A DNA stretch of 57,841 nt, taken from the NCBI GenBank assembly GCA_020025545.1, contig JAHHRX010000010.1, positions 1 to 57,841 of the forward strand, written 5' to 3'. Positions 40,468-50,231 of this stretch are shown here, piece after piece (the stretch's first letter is position 1; each line of letters starts with the position of its first letter). The notes beneath the pieces were generated by a model. That model was not told the DNA's origin. It did not search any database and saw only the letters and a list, made by a program, of their open reading frames with translations. Origin of the DNA: Oscillospiraceae bacterium (GTDB taxonomy: Bacteria; Bacillota; Clostridia; Oscillospirales; Oscillospiraceae). Position numbers and translations under genes: made by a program.

Positions 40468-42519
40468 ATGAGCAAACATACTAAAAAACAGAGCATTACC
40501 CCGGAGATTTTCCGAGAAGCTCTGAAGGGCAGCTTTCAGAAGCTGAATCCCCGATACATGATGAAAAACCCGGTCATGTTCGTGGTGGAAATCGGATTTT
40601 TTGTGACACTGCTGCTGTCATTTTTTCCGAATCTTTTGGGAGGCAGTAACGAAGGCCTTCGGGTCTACAATATTATCGTTTCCGTGATCCTGTTTGTGAC
40701 CGTGCTGTTTGCCAACTTTGCAGAGTCTGTGGCGGAAGGCCGTGGCAAGGCACAGGCTGCCAGCCTAAAAAAGACGCAAAAGGATACCGAAGCCCATGTG
40801 TTGGATGCCGGCGGAAACATCCGCACCGTTTCTTCCAGCCGGTTAAAAAAGGGCGACATTGTACTGGTTAAGGCCGGAGAGATCATTCCCGGTGACGGCG
40901 AGGTCATTGAGGGGATCGCATCCGTGGACGAATCCGCTATTACCGGTGAGTCCGCTCCCGTCGTTCGGGAAAATGGCGGAGACTTTTGCTCCGTTACCGG
41001 CGGTACAACGGTGGTATCCGACTGGCTGAAAATCGAGATTACCTCCGAGCCGGGCAATAGCTTTCTGGACCGTATGATCTCTCTGGTGGAAGGGGCTTCC
41101 CGAAAGAAAACACCCAACGAAATCGCACTGAACACCCTGCTGGTGTCCCTGACGATCATTTTTCTGATCGTAATTGTGACTCTGTACCCCATTGGCGTTT
41201 ATGTCGGTGTGGAGCTGTCCGCCTCCACGCTGATCGCACTGATGGTCTGTCTGATTCCCACAACCATCGGCGGGTTATTGTCTGCCATTGGTATTGCAGG
41301 CATGGATCGTGTGACTCAGTTCAATGTCATTGCAATGTCGGGCAAGGCAGTAGAAGCCTGCGGCGATGTGGACACCATGATCCTCGATAAGACCGGCACC
41401 ATCACTTTCGGCAATCGTCTGGCAGCTGATTTCTTGCCGGTACAGGGAGCCGACAAACAGGAACTGATTCACTGTGCTGCACTGACTTGTTTCCATGACA
41501 GTACGCCGGAAGGGAAATCCACACTGGAGCTTGCACGAAAGCTGGGGGATACCGCCGAAGAACCTATGGACTGCCGGTTTTATGAGTTCACAGCCCAGTC
41601 CCGCATGAGCGGTCTGGATTTTCCTGACGGAACTACCATCCGAAAGGGCGCCTCCGATGCCATGATCCGCTATGCCCGGGAACAGGGGGGCAAGATTCCG
41701 CCGGATTTGCAGGAGCGTGTGGAAAAGGTTTCCTCGCTGGGGGGCACTCCTCTGGTTGTATGCAAAAATAATCAGATTCTGGGTGTAATTTATCTGAAAG
41801 ATACAGTAAAGCCCGGAATGCGGGAGCGGTTTGAGCGCCTGCGCGCCATTGGTATTAAGACAGTCATGTGTACCGGCGATAATCCTTTGACTGCCGCCAC
41901 CATTGCCGAGGAAGCCGGTGTAGACGGTTTTGTGGCCGAGTGCAAACCGGAAGACAAAATTGCTGTGATCAAAAAAGAACAGGCAGACGGCAAGATTGTT
42001 GCCATGACCGGCGACGGCACCAATGATGCCCCGGCACTGGCTCAGGCCAATGTGGGGCTTGCTATGAATTCCGGCACAACTGCCGCCAAGGAAGCTGCCA
42101 ACATGGTAGACCTGGACAGCGACCCTACCAAGATTCTGGAGGTGGTGGAGATCGGTAAGCAGCTGCTGATTACGAGAGGCTCTCTGACAACCTTCTCTAT
42201 TGCAAACGATATTGCAAAGTATTTTGCTATTGTTCCCGCCATGTTCATGACTGCAATCCCGCAGCTGGGCGTGCTGAACATCATGCATCTGTCATCAGCA
42301 AACAGTGCCGTTTTATCAGCCCTCATTTTTAACGCAATCATTATTCCCGCGCTGATTCCTTTGGCAATGAAAGGCGTAAAATATCGTCCCATGTCCTCAG
42401 AAAAGATGCTGGCCAGAAATATGCTGATCTACGGTCTGGGCGGCGTTATTACTCCCTTCATCGGAATTAAAATCATTGACCTTATCATCAGTCCGCTCCT
42501 TCTCATGATCGGACTTTAA
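40468..42519 (+). CDS. kdpB: KdpB, P-type ATPase subunit of the potassium pump
   Basis: The 683-residue ATPase has TGES (actuator), the M4 region LIALMVCLIPTTIGGLLSAIGIAGMDRV, and the phosphorylation motif DKTGT with Asp307. KGAS in the nucleotide domain and GDGTNDAPAL follow. All catalytic residues are present, unlike the P-type-like protein at 30917. It hydrolyses ATP to drive K+ uptake with KdpA and KdpC. The GAGGAGG site overlaps the end of kdpA; the gap is 13 bases. Confidence 0.97.
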   Translation: MSKHTKKQSITPEIFREALKGSFQKLNPRYMMKNPVMFVVEIGFFVTLLLSFFPNLLGGSNEGLRVYNIIVSVILFVTVLFANFAESVAEGRGKAQAASLKKTQKDTEAHVLDAGGNIRTVSSSRLKKGDIVLVKAGEIIPGDGEVIEGIASVDESAITGESAPVVRENGGDFCSVTGGTTVVSDWLKIEITSEPGNSFLDRMISLVEGASRKKTPNEIALNTLLVSLTIIFLIVIVTLYPIGVYVGVELSASTLIALMVCLIPTTIGGLLSAIGIAGMDRVTQFNVIAMSGKAVEACGDVDTMILDKTGTITFGNRLAADFLPVQGADKQELIHCAALTCFHDSTPEGKSTLELARKLGDTAEEPMDCRFYEFTAQSRMSGLDFPDGTTIRKGASDAMIRYAREQGGKIPPDLQERVEKVSSLGGTPLVVCKNNQILGVIYLKDTVKPGMRERFERLRAIGIKTVMCTGDNPLTAATIAEEAGVDGFVAECKPEDKIAVIKKEQADGKIVAMTGDGTNDAPALAQANVGLAMNSGTTAAKEAANMVDLDSDPTKILEVVEIGKQLLITRGSLTTFSIANDIAKYFAIVPAMFMTAIPQLGVLNIMHLSSANSAVLSALIFNAIIIPALIPLAMKGVKYRPMSSEKMLARNMLIYGLGGVITPFIGIKIIDLIISPLLLMIGL

Positions 42520-42531
42520 GGAGGAACTTCT

Positions 42532-43185
42532 ATGGAACAATTCAAAAGGTTTTTGAAGGCTTTTCGGCCGGCACTTACCGTTACGCTTGTTTTCATGCTG
42601 GTTTGCGGACTCGGTTATCCGCTTCTCATGAATGGGCTTTCCGGGATGCTTTTCCCAAAACAGGCAAACGGCAACCTTGTCACAGTTGCCGGCAAGCCCA
42701 TTGGCTCTAAGCATGTTGGTCAGGAATTTACAGCGGATTTTTTCATGAAGGGGCGTCCGTCTTCCGTTCACTACAACACCTATACCGTCAATGAGAACGG
42801 TCAGAAGGTTTATTTGGACGGCAGCAAATTTGCAGGATTGGCATCCGGTTCGTCCAACTATGGTCCCTCCAATCCCGCACTTGCAGAGCGTGTTGAAACG
42901 GATATGGCAGAATTTCTGGCTGCACATCCGGATGTAAAACCGGAGGATATCCCCACTGACCTGATGACTGCATCCGCATCCGGACTGGATCCCCATATTT
43001 CTCCCGAAGCGGCCGCAATCCAGCTGCCGAAAATCGCAGAGGCCTCCGGGCTTTCCATGGAAGTTCTGGAGCAGATTGTCCAAGACAACACCACAGGAAA
43101 ACTGCTGGGCATCTTCGGCGAGGAGGTAGTCAATGTCCTTGGTGTGAATGCAGGGATCGCAGAAGCCATGGGGCTTACGCAGTAA
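42532..43185 (+). CDS. kdpC: KdpC, accessory subunit of the potassium pump
   Basis: The 217-residue protein has one N-terminal helix (FRPALTVTLVFMLVCGLGYPLLMNGL). A periplasm-facing/extracytoplasmic domain follows with QEFTADFFMKGRPSSVHYN, GSSNYGPSNPAL and ASASGLDPHISPEAA, the classic KdpC motifs. It increases ATP affinity of the complex. The AAGGAGG site lies just before the ATG. It is followed by a hairpin terminator at 43341, with 340 bases to kdpD. Confidence 0.95.
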   Translation: MEQFKRFLKAFRPALTVTLVFMLVCGLGYPLLMNGLSGMLFPKQANGNLVTVAGKPIGSKHVGQEFTADFFMKGRPSSVHYNTYTVNENGQKVYLDGSKFAGLASGSSNYGPSNPALAERVETDMAEFLAAHPDVKPEDIPTDLMTASASGLDPHISPEAAAIQLPKIAEASGLSMEVLEQIVQDNTTGKLLGIFGEEVVNVLGVNAGIAEAMGLTQ

Positions 43186-43340
43186 GGTGCCGTTTTTGGC
43201 GGGTGCAAAAGATAGAGAATTTCTGAATTTGTGCAATGGTGTCAGAGGGAATCTTCTGCACCATGTATCTCCGCTTTAATGCCCCGGAGCCGCACTATTT
43301 GACGGGAATCCTGATGGAAAAGCAGGGAAATCATAACGAA

Positions 43341-43376
43341 GACTGTGGAGAGGACAAAGTCCTTTCCACAGTCTTT
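43341..43376 (+). terminator. Terminator of the kdpFABC operon
   Basis: GACTGTGGAGAGGAC (43341-43355) pairs with GTCCTTTCCACAGTC (43359-43373), one mismatch, then TTTATAC. The rest of 43186-43525 holds the second ACTTTCTTAAT motif and AT-rich promoter DNA but no supported gene. Confidence 0.75.
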
Positions 43377-43378
43377 AT

Positions 43379-43389
43379 ACTTTCTTAAT
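43379..43389 (+). promoter_or_regulatory. Second copy of the possible KdpE-binding motif
   Basis: ACTTTCTTAAT, identical to 38401-38411. A TGTGATATGAT extended -10 lies near 43494-43504 before kdpD. Confidence 0.4.
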
Positions 43390-43525
43390 GTCTGCCACAT
43401 AACATTTATACAAGGCCAATCCGGAATGATTTATCATATGGGGGGAAAGAAGGCAGGAGAAATAATTTGTTTTTGGTGCCTTTTTCTTCCGATTGTGATA
43501 TGATTAGAAAAAGGAGGCGATCCCT

Positions 43526-46216
43526 GTGGAAATAAAAAGCCGAGATCCGGACCGGATTCTCAGACAAATCCAGATGGAAGAAACGATGCATTCCCGGGGA
43601 ATGCTGAAAATATTTTTCGGCTATGCGGCCGGAGTAGGAAAAACCTTTGCCATGCTGGAGGCGGCGCATACCGCCAAGGCGCAGGGAATCTGCGTGCTGG
43701 CGGGGTATATTGAGCCGCATACCCGCCCTGAAACAATGGCATTGTTAAAGGGTCTGGAATGTTTGCCCACCAGAACTTTGCAGCATGGGGGAATTCAGCT
43801 TCAGGAATTTGACTTGGATGCAGCCCTTGAGCAGAAGCCGGAGCTTATTCTGGTGGATGAACTGGCACACACCAATGCTCCGGGAAGCCGTCACCAAAAG
43901 CGATATCAGGATATTGAGGAACTGCTCCGGGCAGGAATCGATGTGTATACGACTGTCAATGTACAGCACATCGAGAGCTTAAATGATACGGTGGAGTCCG
44001 TTACCGGAATTGCTGTTCGGGAGCGTATTCCGGATTCGGTATTTGACAGTGCGGACCAAGTGGAAATTGTGGACATTGAGCCGCAGGAACTGATTGAACG
44101 GCTGCAAAGCGGTAAGGTTTATCGTCCCCATCAGGCACAAAGAGCAATGGGGAACTTTTTCACCGTTCAAAACCTGACGGCGCTGCGGGAAATCGCATTG
44201 CGCCGGTGTGCAGACCGTGTCAACAGCAGAAGTGAATCAGCCGGTATGCAAAGTGAAGAGTATCACACGGAAGAACATATTTTGGTGTGCTTATCTTCGT
44301 CTCCTTCCAATGCCAAAATAGTCCGCACTGCGGCCAGAATGGCGCAGGCGTTCAAAGGCTCATTTACCGCTCTGTTTGTTGAGACACCGGATTTTCCTGC
44401 TATGAGCAAGGAAAATTTACAGCGGCTGCGCAGCAATCTCCGGCTCGCTGAACAGCTGGGGGCCAAAATTGAAACCGTGTACGGTGCCGATGTTTCCTTC
44501 CAGATCGCAGAATTTGCCCGACTTTCCGGTGTGTCCAAAATCGTTATGGGACGCAGTGCTGCCGGAAAAAGCCGGCTGTTTGGAAAGCAAACCCTCACGG
44601 AAAAACTGATTGCTGCTGCACCTAATTTGGATATTCATATCATTCCGGATTCCGCATCCAGTGCGCCTTACCGTCCTCGTCAAGTTAGCAGACAAAAATT
44701 TTCCGCGGGAGATTTTTTGAAAACCGTGCTGATTTTACTTCTGGCCACCTGTATTGGCGGGGTTTTCGATCATTTGGGGTTTGAAGATGCCAATATTATC
44801 ACAGTTTATGTGCTGGGAGTGCTGGTCACATCTGTGGTGACACGAAACCGCATCTACAGCCTTTGTTCTTCAGTTGTCAGTGTTCTTGTGTTTAATTTTC
44901 TGTTTACAGTTCCTCGTTTCAGCCTGCATGCCTATGACAAGGGATATCCGGTTACTTTCTTTGTTATGTTCATTGCGGCTTTCCTCACAAGTTCTCTGGC
45001 AGCCAAGCTCAAAGAGCATGCCAGACAATCTGCTCTGGTGGCCTATCGAAATAAGATCCTGTTTGATGTGAATCAATCGCTCCAGCAGGCACAGGATCGC
45101 GGTGAGATTATCCGTTCCACTGCGCAGCATCTGAACAGATTACTGCAAAGGGATATTGTCATTTACCCAGTGCAGAGCGGAAAGCTTGAGAGTGCCGAAA
45201 TATTTTATATCGATCCCGACGGACAAAACAATACGGACTATGTTTCTGACAGCGAGCGTACTGTTGCACTTTGGGTTCTGAAAAACAACAAACATGCAGG
45301 AGCTACCACGCAGACGCTTTCCGATGCCCAATGCCTGTATCTTGCCATACGAATCAATCAAAAAGTGTATGGTGTGGTAGGCATTTCCGTCGGAAAAGAA
45401 CCACTGGACAGCTCGGAAAAGGGTATGACCTTGTCAATTCTGGGTGAATGTGCTTTGGCTCTGGAAAATGAGAAAAATGCCAGAGAAAAGGAAGCGGCCG
45501 CAATCCTTGCCCAGAAAGAGCAGCTCAGAGCCAATCTGCTGCGTGCCATCTCTCACGATCTGCGCACACCGCTCACCTCTATTTCCGGAAATGCCAGTAA
45601 TTTCCTTTCCAACGGAGATAAAATGGACAGCCAGACCAAGCACCAGCTGTTTACGGATATTTACGATGATTCCATGTGGCTGATTAATTTGGTGGAAAAT
45701 CTGCTGTCGGTATCACGGCTGGAAGAAAATCACCTGAATTTGCATTTTAGTTCAGAGCTTGTATCGGATATCATCGAGGAAGCACTGAAGCATATTAACA
45801 GAAAAAGTGTAGATTATCACATCTCAGTGCACCACGAGGATGAATTCCTGCTGGCAAAGATGGATGCAAAGCTGATTGTCCAGGTCATCATTAATCTGGT
45901 GGACAATGCCATCAAATATACCCCTGCGGGCAGCAGCATTACCATCCGCACGGAACCGAAAGACGGTAAGGCGGTAATTTCGGTATCCGATGACGGCGCC
46001 GGAATTGATGATGATGCAAAACCTAAGATTTTTGATATGTTTTACAGCGGTGCAAATCAAATTGCGGATAGCCGGCGGAGTCTCGGTCTGGGACTTTCCC
46101 TTTGCAAATCAATAATTACTGCGCATGGAGGAACCATTACGGTTTCCGACAACAGCCCCCATGGTACCATTTTTACCTTTACTTTGCCCATCGAGGAGGT
46201 AACACTCTATGAATAA
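43526..46216 (+). CDS. kdpD: KdpD, potassium-sensing histidine kinase
   Basis: The 896-residue kinase has the N-terminal KdpD domain with Walker A GYAAGVGKT at 32-40 and the following Walker-B-like LILVDELAHTNAPGSRHQKR. A UspA-like domain comes next (ILVCLSSSPSNAKIVRTAARM). Four membrane helices lie near 390-500. Then come a GAF-like region, the phosphoacceptor box RAISHDLRTPLTSISG, and the ATPase domain (NLVDNAIKYTP, DDGAGID, LGLGLSLCKSI). It activates KdpE under K+ limitation. The start is GTG with AAGGAGGCG. It overlaps kdpE by eight bases. Confidence 0.96.
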   Translation: MEIKSRDPDRILRQIQMEETMHSRGMLKIFFGYAAGVGKTFAMLEAAHTAKAQGICVLAGYIEPHTRPETMALLKGLECLPTRTLQHGGIQLQEFDLDAALEQKPELILVDELAHTNAPGSRHQKRYQDIEELLRAGIDVYTTVNVQHIESLNDTVESVTGIAVRERIPDSVFDSADQVEIVDIEPQELIERLQSGKVYRPHQAQRAMGNFFTVQNLTALREIALRRCADRVNSRSESAGMQSEEYHTEEHILVCLSSSPSNAKIVRTAARMAQAFKGSFTALFVETPDFPAMSKENLQRLRSNLRLAEQLGAKIETVYGADVSFQIAEFARLSGVSKIVMGRSAAGKSRLFGKQTLTEKLIAAAPNLDIHIIPDSASSAPYRPRQVSRQKFSAGDFLKTVLILLLATCIGGVFDHLGFEDANIITVYVLGVLVTSVVTRNRIYSLCSSVVSVLVFNFLFTVPRFSLHAYDKGYPVTFFVMFIAAFLTSSLAAKLKEHARQSALVAYRNKILFDVNQSLQQAQDRGEIIRSTAQHLNRLLQRDIVIYPVQSGKLESAEIFYIDPDGQNNTDYVSDSERTVALWVLKNNKHAGATTQTLSDAQCLYLAIRINQKVYGVVGISVGKEPLDSSEKGMTLSILGECALALENEKNAREKEAAAILAQKEQLRANLLRAISHDLRTPLTSISGNASNFLSNGDKMDSQTKHQLFTDIYDDSMWLINLVENLLSVSRLEENHLNLHFSSELVSDIIEEALKHINRKSVDYHISVHHEDEFLLAKMDAKLIVQVIINLVDNAIKYTPAGSSITIRTEPKDGKAVISVSDDGAGIDDDAKPKIFDMFYSGANQIADSRRSLGLGLSLCKSIITAHGGTITVSDNSPHGTIFTFTLPIEEVTLYE

Positions 46217-46901
46217 GCCTACGATTTTAGTGGTGGAGGATGATTCATCCATTAAAAACCTAATGACAACAACCCTCCGTACCCACGATTATCATTTTCT
46301 GACCGCAGGAAACGTTCAGTCTGCCATTATGCAAGCTTCTTCTCATAATCCGGATATTGTGCTCTTGGATTTGGGCTTGCCGGATATGGATGGCGTGGAA
46401 GTAATTCATAATATCCGAAGCTGGTCCAGCATGCCGATTATTGTGATCAGCGCCCGCAGTGAGGATACTGACAAAATTGAGGCACTGGATGCCGGTGCGG
46501 ATGATTATCTGACAAAACCTTTTTCGGTGGAGGAGCTTTTGGCACGGCTGCGGGTCACACAGCGTCGCCTCAGCATGATGCCCGGTGAATTTGAGTCATC
46601 TGTTTTTACAAACGGACAATTAAAAATTGATTATTCGGCGGGATGTGCATGGTTATGTGACAAGGAACTGCATTTGACGCCGATTGAGTACAAGCTCCTT
46701 TGTCTGCTGTCAAAAAATGTAGGCCGGGTGTTGACCCATACTTATATCACCCAGCACATCTGGGGGCGGTGCTGGGATAAGGATGTATCGTCTTTGCGGG
46801 TATTTATGGCAACGCTGCGCAAGAAACTGGAAGCTGCCCCGGATTCTCCGCAGTATATCCAAACCCATGTGGGTGTGGGATATCGTATGGTACGTGTATA
46901 A
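46209..46901 (+). CDS. kdpE: KdpE, OmpR-family response regulator
   Basis: The 230-residue regulator has an N-terminal receiver (acidic pair at residues 11-12, phosphoacceptor Asp54 in VLLDLGLPDMDG, Lys in YLTKPFS). A winged-helix domain follows (LHLTPIEYKLLCLLSKNVGRVLTHTYITQHIWG, then SSLRVFMATLRKKLE). It should activate kdpFABC when phosphorylated by KdpD. Overlap with kdpD ensures co-translation. A 12-bp hairpin follows shortly after. Confidence 0.96.
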   Translation: MNKPTILVVEDDSSIKNLMTTTLRTHDYHFLTAGNVQSAIMQASSHNPDIVLLDLGLPDMDGVEVIHNIRSWSSMPIIVISARSEDTDKIEALDAGADDYLTKPFSVEELLARLRVTQRRLSMMPGEFESSVFTNGQLKIDYSAGCAWLCDKELHLTPIEYKLLCLLSKNVGRVLTHTYITQHIWGRCWDKDVSSLRVFMATLRKKLEAAPDSPQYIQTHVGVGYRMVRV

Positions 46902-46910
46902 TAAAAGATT

Positions 46911-46944
46911 GCGAGCAGGAGCAGATTTTATCGCTCCTGCTCGC
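46911..46944 (+). terminator. Hairpin after kdpE
   Basis: GCGAGCAGGAGC (46911-46922) and GCTCCTGCTCGC (46933-46944) form a perfect 12-bp stem around a ten-base loop. There is no T-run, so it is only a probable terminator. Confidence 0.55.
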
Positions 46945-47171
46945 GCTGTCTATGCTTTTCGTTAGGATTTTTCCGGGTGCACAATTTTTGCTGCGCTTCA
47001 TCACCGCTAGCATAGTGCCGTTTTCCGATACCCAAATTGCGATTGCAGACAATGGGCCTTCAGACTGCAACCGGAAAATTGATTGCATGGAACTGACGGT
47101 ATTTTGGTTTGCCACATGCTCACCACACCTGCTTGCCCCATGGGGTGAGCATAGATTATATTCTAATATTA
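46945..47171. other. Intergenic region between kdpE and the pilus operon
   Basis: No gene is supported. An inverted repeat ATGCTCACC (47116-47124) / GGTGAGCAT (47144-47152) lies just before the pilus promoter and could be an operator or a hairpin. This is the left border of the AT-richer pilus block. Confidence 0.5.
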
Positions 47172-47200
47172 TTGACAAATTAAAAAGCCTCTGCTATATT
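47172..47200 (+). promoter_or_regulatory. Promoter of the pilus operon
   Basis: TTGACA (47172-47177) and TATATT (47195-47200) with 17-base spacing. Confidence 0.8.
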
Positions 47201-47251
47201 CTAATGGGAAGCTATACCTTTAATTATATTTTGGTGAAAGGATTGCATTAA

Positions 47252-49642
47252 ATGAAAAGACCTATCACAGTGAAAAAATCATTTTCTTCACTGTTATCCT
47301 TTTTACTTGTACTGACGCTTCTGCTCTGCGGCAGCATTCTTCCAAATGCTTTTGCGGCAGGCAGCTTATTTGCAGGCGTGGAAGACAAGCAAGTGGTGGA
47401 AAATACAGTATTCAATCTTTTACAGGGGGTTACTGCTACAGATGCAGATGGAGCGCAGCTGCCTGTGGAAGTGACCAATGTAATCAATAAATCAGATCCA
47501 TCCTATGTTTATGATGGTAATCCGAACATTACCATAGGCAGCGCAGGCAATATATATCAGGTGGAATATACGGCCTATTCCGGCAATTCCGAAAAGCATA
47601 CCGCAGAAAGAACGATTGTCAGTATCACAGCCTCCGGCTCTGCGGAAAGTCATGAAGAAAGCATAAATTACACTTCATCGGCCGGAAACAGTATTCCGAT
47701 CATTTTCGAGAATGGCTTACATTACGCGGAGGACCCTGCCTACCCGAACGAGCGGATTATACTCTACTGTATGAACAATAAACTGGCGTGGCCTCATGCT
47801 ACCCCTGACCACCCGAATGTACCGGACTATTCTGAAGGCTATCTGACGCCTGATAAATTTCAGTCTGTTGAGGATTATGAGACCTGCCTTCATAGACTTA
47901 AAAAACTTTTGTTTGCCGGGTATCCGTATAACGGAGAACGCTTGTACAAAATTATTTCCACGGAAGAGCAACACACGCCAACCGAGCAGGAATTCAATGA
48001 AATGCTGATCTTACCTCCGCAGTTGAAGACGGCGTTCCCTTATCTGGCACATTATCGGTTCACTTTGGATGACGTTGACAATCCCCAATATTTTGAACTT
48101 CTTACTCGGTTTATGGGAGAGGTAATGAAACTTCGCCCGGATAAAGAAACACCCAATGGCTTACACTACGATGATATTACTGCGATGCCATTTTACAAGG
48201 CTGTCAATGCACTGACATATGGCGGTGTTCATTCAACAAAGAAAGATGTCCTTGAATATTTTTCTGCAATTTATTCCGACTCCTATTTTGTAACAGAAGA
48301 ACAAGCCTATAATGCCACACAGCTGGCGGTATGGAGACTTCTGAATGCCTACGGCATTGAGCACAATGATATTACTTCTCTTGAAAGCAATCAATTAGCA
48401 CAAATTCTATGGCTTTATTCTCTGCATGGGGATCTACTCACCCGGGAACCTGACGAGAATGAAATTCGCATTGAAGGGGATTTAACCTTTACCTATAATA
48501 GCAAGGATGGTCTGTGGCACAGCGGTACATTAAAAATTATAGAACCGCCTTCTTACAATGGCCTGTATGAATTGATGCTGCCGAAAGGAGTCACTGCTCT
48601 TTGCGAGGGACTTACCTATGTTTATGGAAACGAGCCTTATGAGTTAGTGTCCCGTCAGAAACCGACGAGTACATCAAAGTTTGCTGTAAAAGCACATATC
48701 GATTGGCTCAAAGATATGAAACAGTATTCTCCTGTGAATAGTCAGGACTTCCAACATATGATTGGTGCTGTTATTAAAAAGAAGAGTATTGCCAAGGTAA
48801 TTCCCTACAACGCCCAAGAAGATGGGTGCTTGCAAATTTCTAAGGCCGTAATTGGTAATTCACAGAATCAACAGGAACCCTTTTATTTTGTTCTGGAACT
48901 ATCCGATAAAAGCTGTAACGGCTTATACGGAGATCTGGAATTTCATAATGGCATCGCCGAATTCACGCTAAAAAACGCGCAGACAATCACTGCTCAGCAT
49001 CTCCCCGTCGGTATCAGCTACAAAATTATGGAAGTAGATGCGGACGGATACCGGGTTGAGGCAACGAATGCGGAAGGCACCATTACGTCCGGTGATCCAA
49101 TAGAAGTTCTATTTACAAATACAAAACTGAACAGTCTGCTTTTGAGCAAGACGGTAGAAGGCGAAATGGGTGACAAGACAAAGCGCTTTACTTTTACCAT
49201 CGGGCTTAAGGACAGTGCCGGCGCGCCTCTCAACGGGAGTTTTCCTTATTTTATTGATATGCAGTCGAATGGAGAGAAAATGATCGGGGATTACATAGAA
49301 AGCGGAACGCTTGTTTTTCAAGATGGAGCTGCCACGGTACACCTGTCTCATGATCAGCAAATCCATATCAATGATATACCGTATGGAACCCATTACAGTA
49401 TTACGGAAGCAGAGGCAAATCAGGACGGATATACTACGAGCTTTAATGGAAGCGGGCAGACCGGCACACTGGATGAATCGCAGGAGGTACATGTCGTAAA
49501 CAGGAAAGAATATGTTCCTGAAACAGGCGTAAGAGACGCCGGAAGTACGGGTATAACAGTGCTTCTCTGCGTTGCTGCCATTGGACTTTGCATCCCTGTG
49601 CTCTATGAGATCGTGCGTAAAAAGAGGTTTCTTAATCGATGA
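47252..49642 (+). CDS. Pilus tip adhesin with a predicted internal thioester domain
   Basis: The 796-residue surface protein has a signal peptide (to about residue 36, ending NAFAAG) and then a short Ig-like domain (about 45-125). A thioester domain follows. Cys173 in ILYCMNNKLAWP and Gln357 in ATQLAVWRLLN are placed as in Cpa/SfbI-type TED adhesins, whose Cys-Gln bond attaches covalently to host surfaces. Two pilin-like beta domains follow (LQISKAVIGNSQNQQEPFYF; LLLSKTVEGEMGDKTKRF). Then comes the sorting signal VPETG, a helix and KKRFLNR. It is the first gene of the operon. Codon use is more AT-rich than the neighbours. Confidence 0.8.
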   Translation: MKRPITVKKSFSSLLSFLLVLTLLLCGSILPNAFAAGSLFAGVEDKQVVENTVFNLLQGVTATDADGAQLPVEVTNVINKSDPSYVYDGNPNITIGSAGNIYQVEYTAYSGNSEKHTAERTIVSITASGSAESHEESINYTSSAGNSIPIIFENGLHYAEDPAYPNERIILYCMNNKLAWPHATPDHPNVPDYSEGYLTPDKFQSVEDYETCLHRLKKLLFAGYPYNGERLYKIISTEEQHTPTEQEFNEMLILPPQLKTAFPYLAHYRFTLDDVDNPQYFELLTRFMGEVMKLRPDKETPNGLHYDDITAMPFYKAVNALTYGGVHSTKKDVLEYFSAIYSDSYFVTEEQAYNATQLAVWRLLNAYGIEHNDITSLESNQLAQILWLYSLHGDLLTREPDENEIRIEGDLTFTYNSKDGLWHSGTLKIIEPPSYNGLYELMLPKGVTALCEGLTYVYGNEPYELVSRQKPTSTSKFAVKAHIDWLKDMKQYSPVNSQDFQHMIGAVIKKKSIAKVIPYNAQEDGCLQISKAVIGNSQNQQEPFYFVLELSDKSCNGLYGDLEFHNGIAEFTLKNAQTITAQHLPVGISYKIMEVDADGYRVEATNAEGTITSGDPIEVLFTNTKLNSLLLSKTVEGEMGDKTKRFTFTIGLKDSAGAPLNGSFPYFIDMQSNGEKMIGDYIESGTLVFQDGAATVHLSHDQQIHINDIPYGTHYSITEAEANQDGYTTSFNGSGQTGTLDESQEVHVVNRKEYVPETGVRDAGSTGITVLLCVAAIGLCIPVLYEIVRKKRFLNR

Positions 49643-50163
49643 AAGAGCAGGATAAACAAAGGAAGCAAATGAAGCCGATTTTGAAAGATGCCGTTTTTTT
49701 ACTATCGAAGATTGCGGTGCTGGTACTTTTCCTGCTGCTTATATTTGGGGTAGTCTTTGGAATTTACAGATGCAATGATCACGCAATGAGCCCGGCCTGT
49801 AAGGATGGGGATCTGGCCATTGTCTACCGACTGGAAGAAAACTTTCATCCATCCGATGTTATTGTTCTGGAAAAAGACGGTGAAAGACAAATACGGCGTG
49901 TCATCGCTGCAGCCGGAGATGTGGTAGATATTACGGAAAAGGGGCTTGTAATAAACGGATATCTCCAGCAGGAACCCGATATTTTCACAGACACATTGCC
50001 TTATGAAGAGGGGATTCCTTTCCCGATCACATTGGGAGAAGGAGAGTACTTTGTGCTGGGAGACAATCGCCCTCAATCCACAGATAGCCGTATTTACGGT
50101 GCTGTAAGGCAAGATGAAATCAAAGGAATTGTCATTACGCTTATCAGGCGAAGAGGCATATAA
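49639..50163 (+). CDS. Signal-peptidase-I-like pilus assembly protein
   Basis: The 174-residue protein has one N-terminal helix (about 20-42) and then the signal peptidase I fold. Ser51 is in the HAMSPAC motif, and GDNRPQSTDSR is intact. In the Lys motif (usual YVKRIIGLPGD) the text is QIRRVIAAAGD, so Arg86 stands where the catalytic Lys is expected. In streptococcal FCT islands the equivalent SipA also lacks catalytic residues and is needed for pilus polymerisation. It may therefore act as an assembly factor or an unusual protease. It overlaps the adhesin stop by four bases. Confidence 0.8.
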   Translation: MKEQDKQRKQMKPILKDAVFLLSKIAVLVLFLLLIFGVVFGIYRCNDHAMSPACKDGDLAIVYRLEENFHPSDVIVLEKDGERQIRRVIAAAGDVVDITEKGLVINGYLQQEPDIFTDTLPYEEGIPFPITLGEGEYFVLGDNRPQSTDSRIYGAVRQDEIKGIVITLIRRRGI

Positions 50164-50231
50164 CCATTGACATCAGAACGAATCTCGTTTTGAATACTAT
50201 AGTATGAATTAATATGAATAGGAGATTTATT

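Noticed and set aside
43263..43388. 41-codon frame between kdpC and kdpD
   Set aside because: No ribosome site, no recognisable family, and it runs through the kdp terminator hairpin.
46804..47178. 124-codon minus-strand frame after kdpE
   Set aside because: Overlaps the end of kdpE and the hairpin; composition is not protein-like and no family is recognised.
49639..50163. Housekeeping signal peptidase I (lepB)
   Set aside because: Catalytic Lys is replaced by Arg and the gene is embedded in the pilus operon, where an assembly role fits better.
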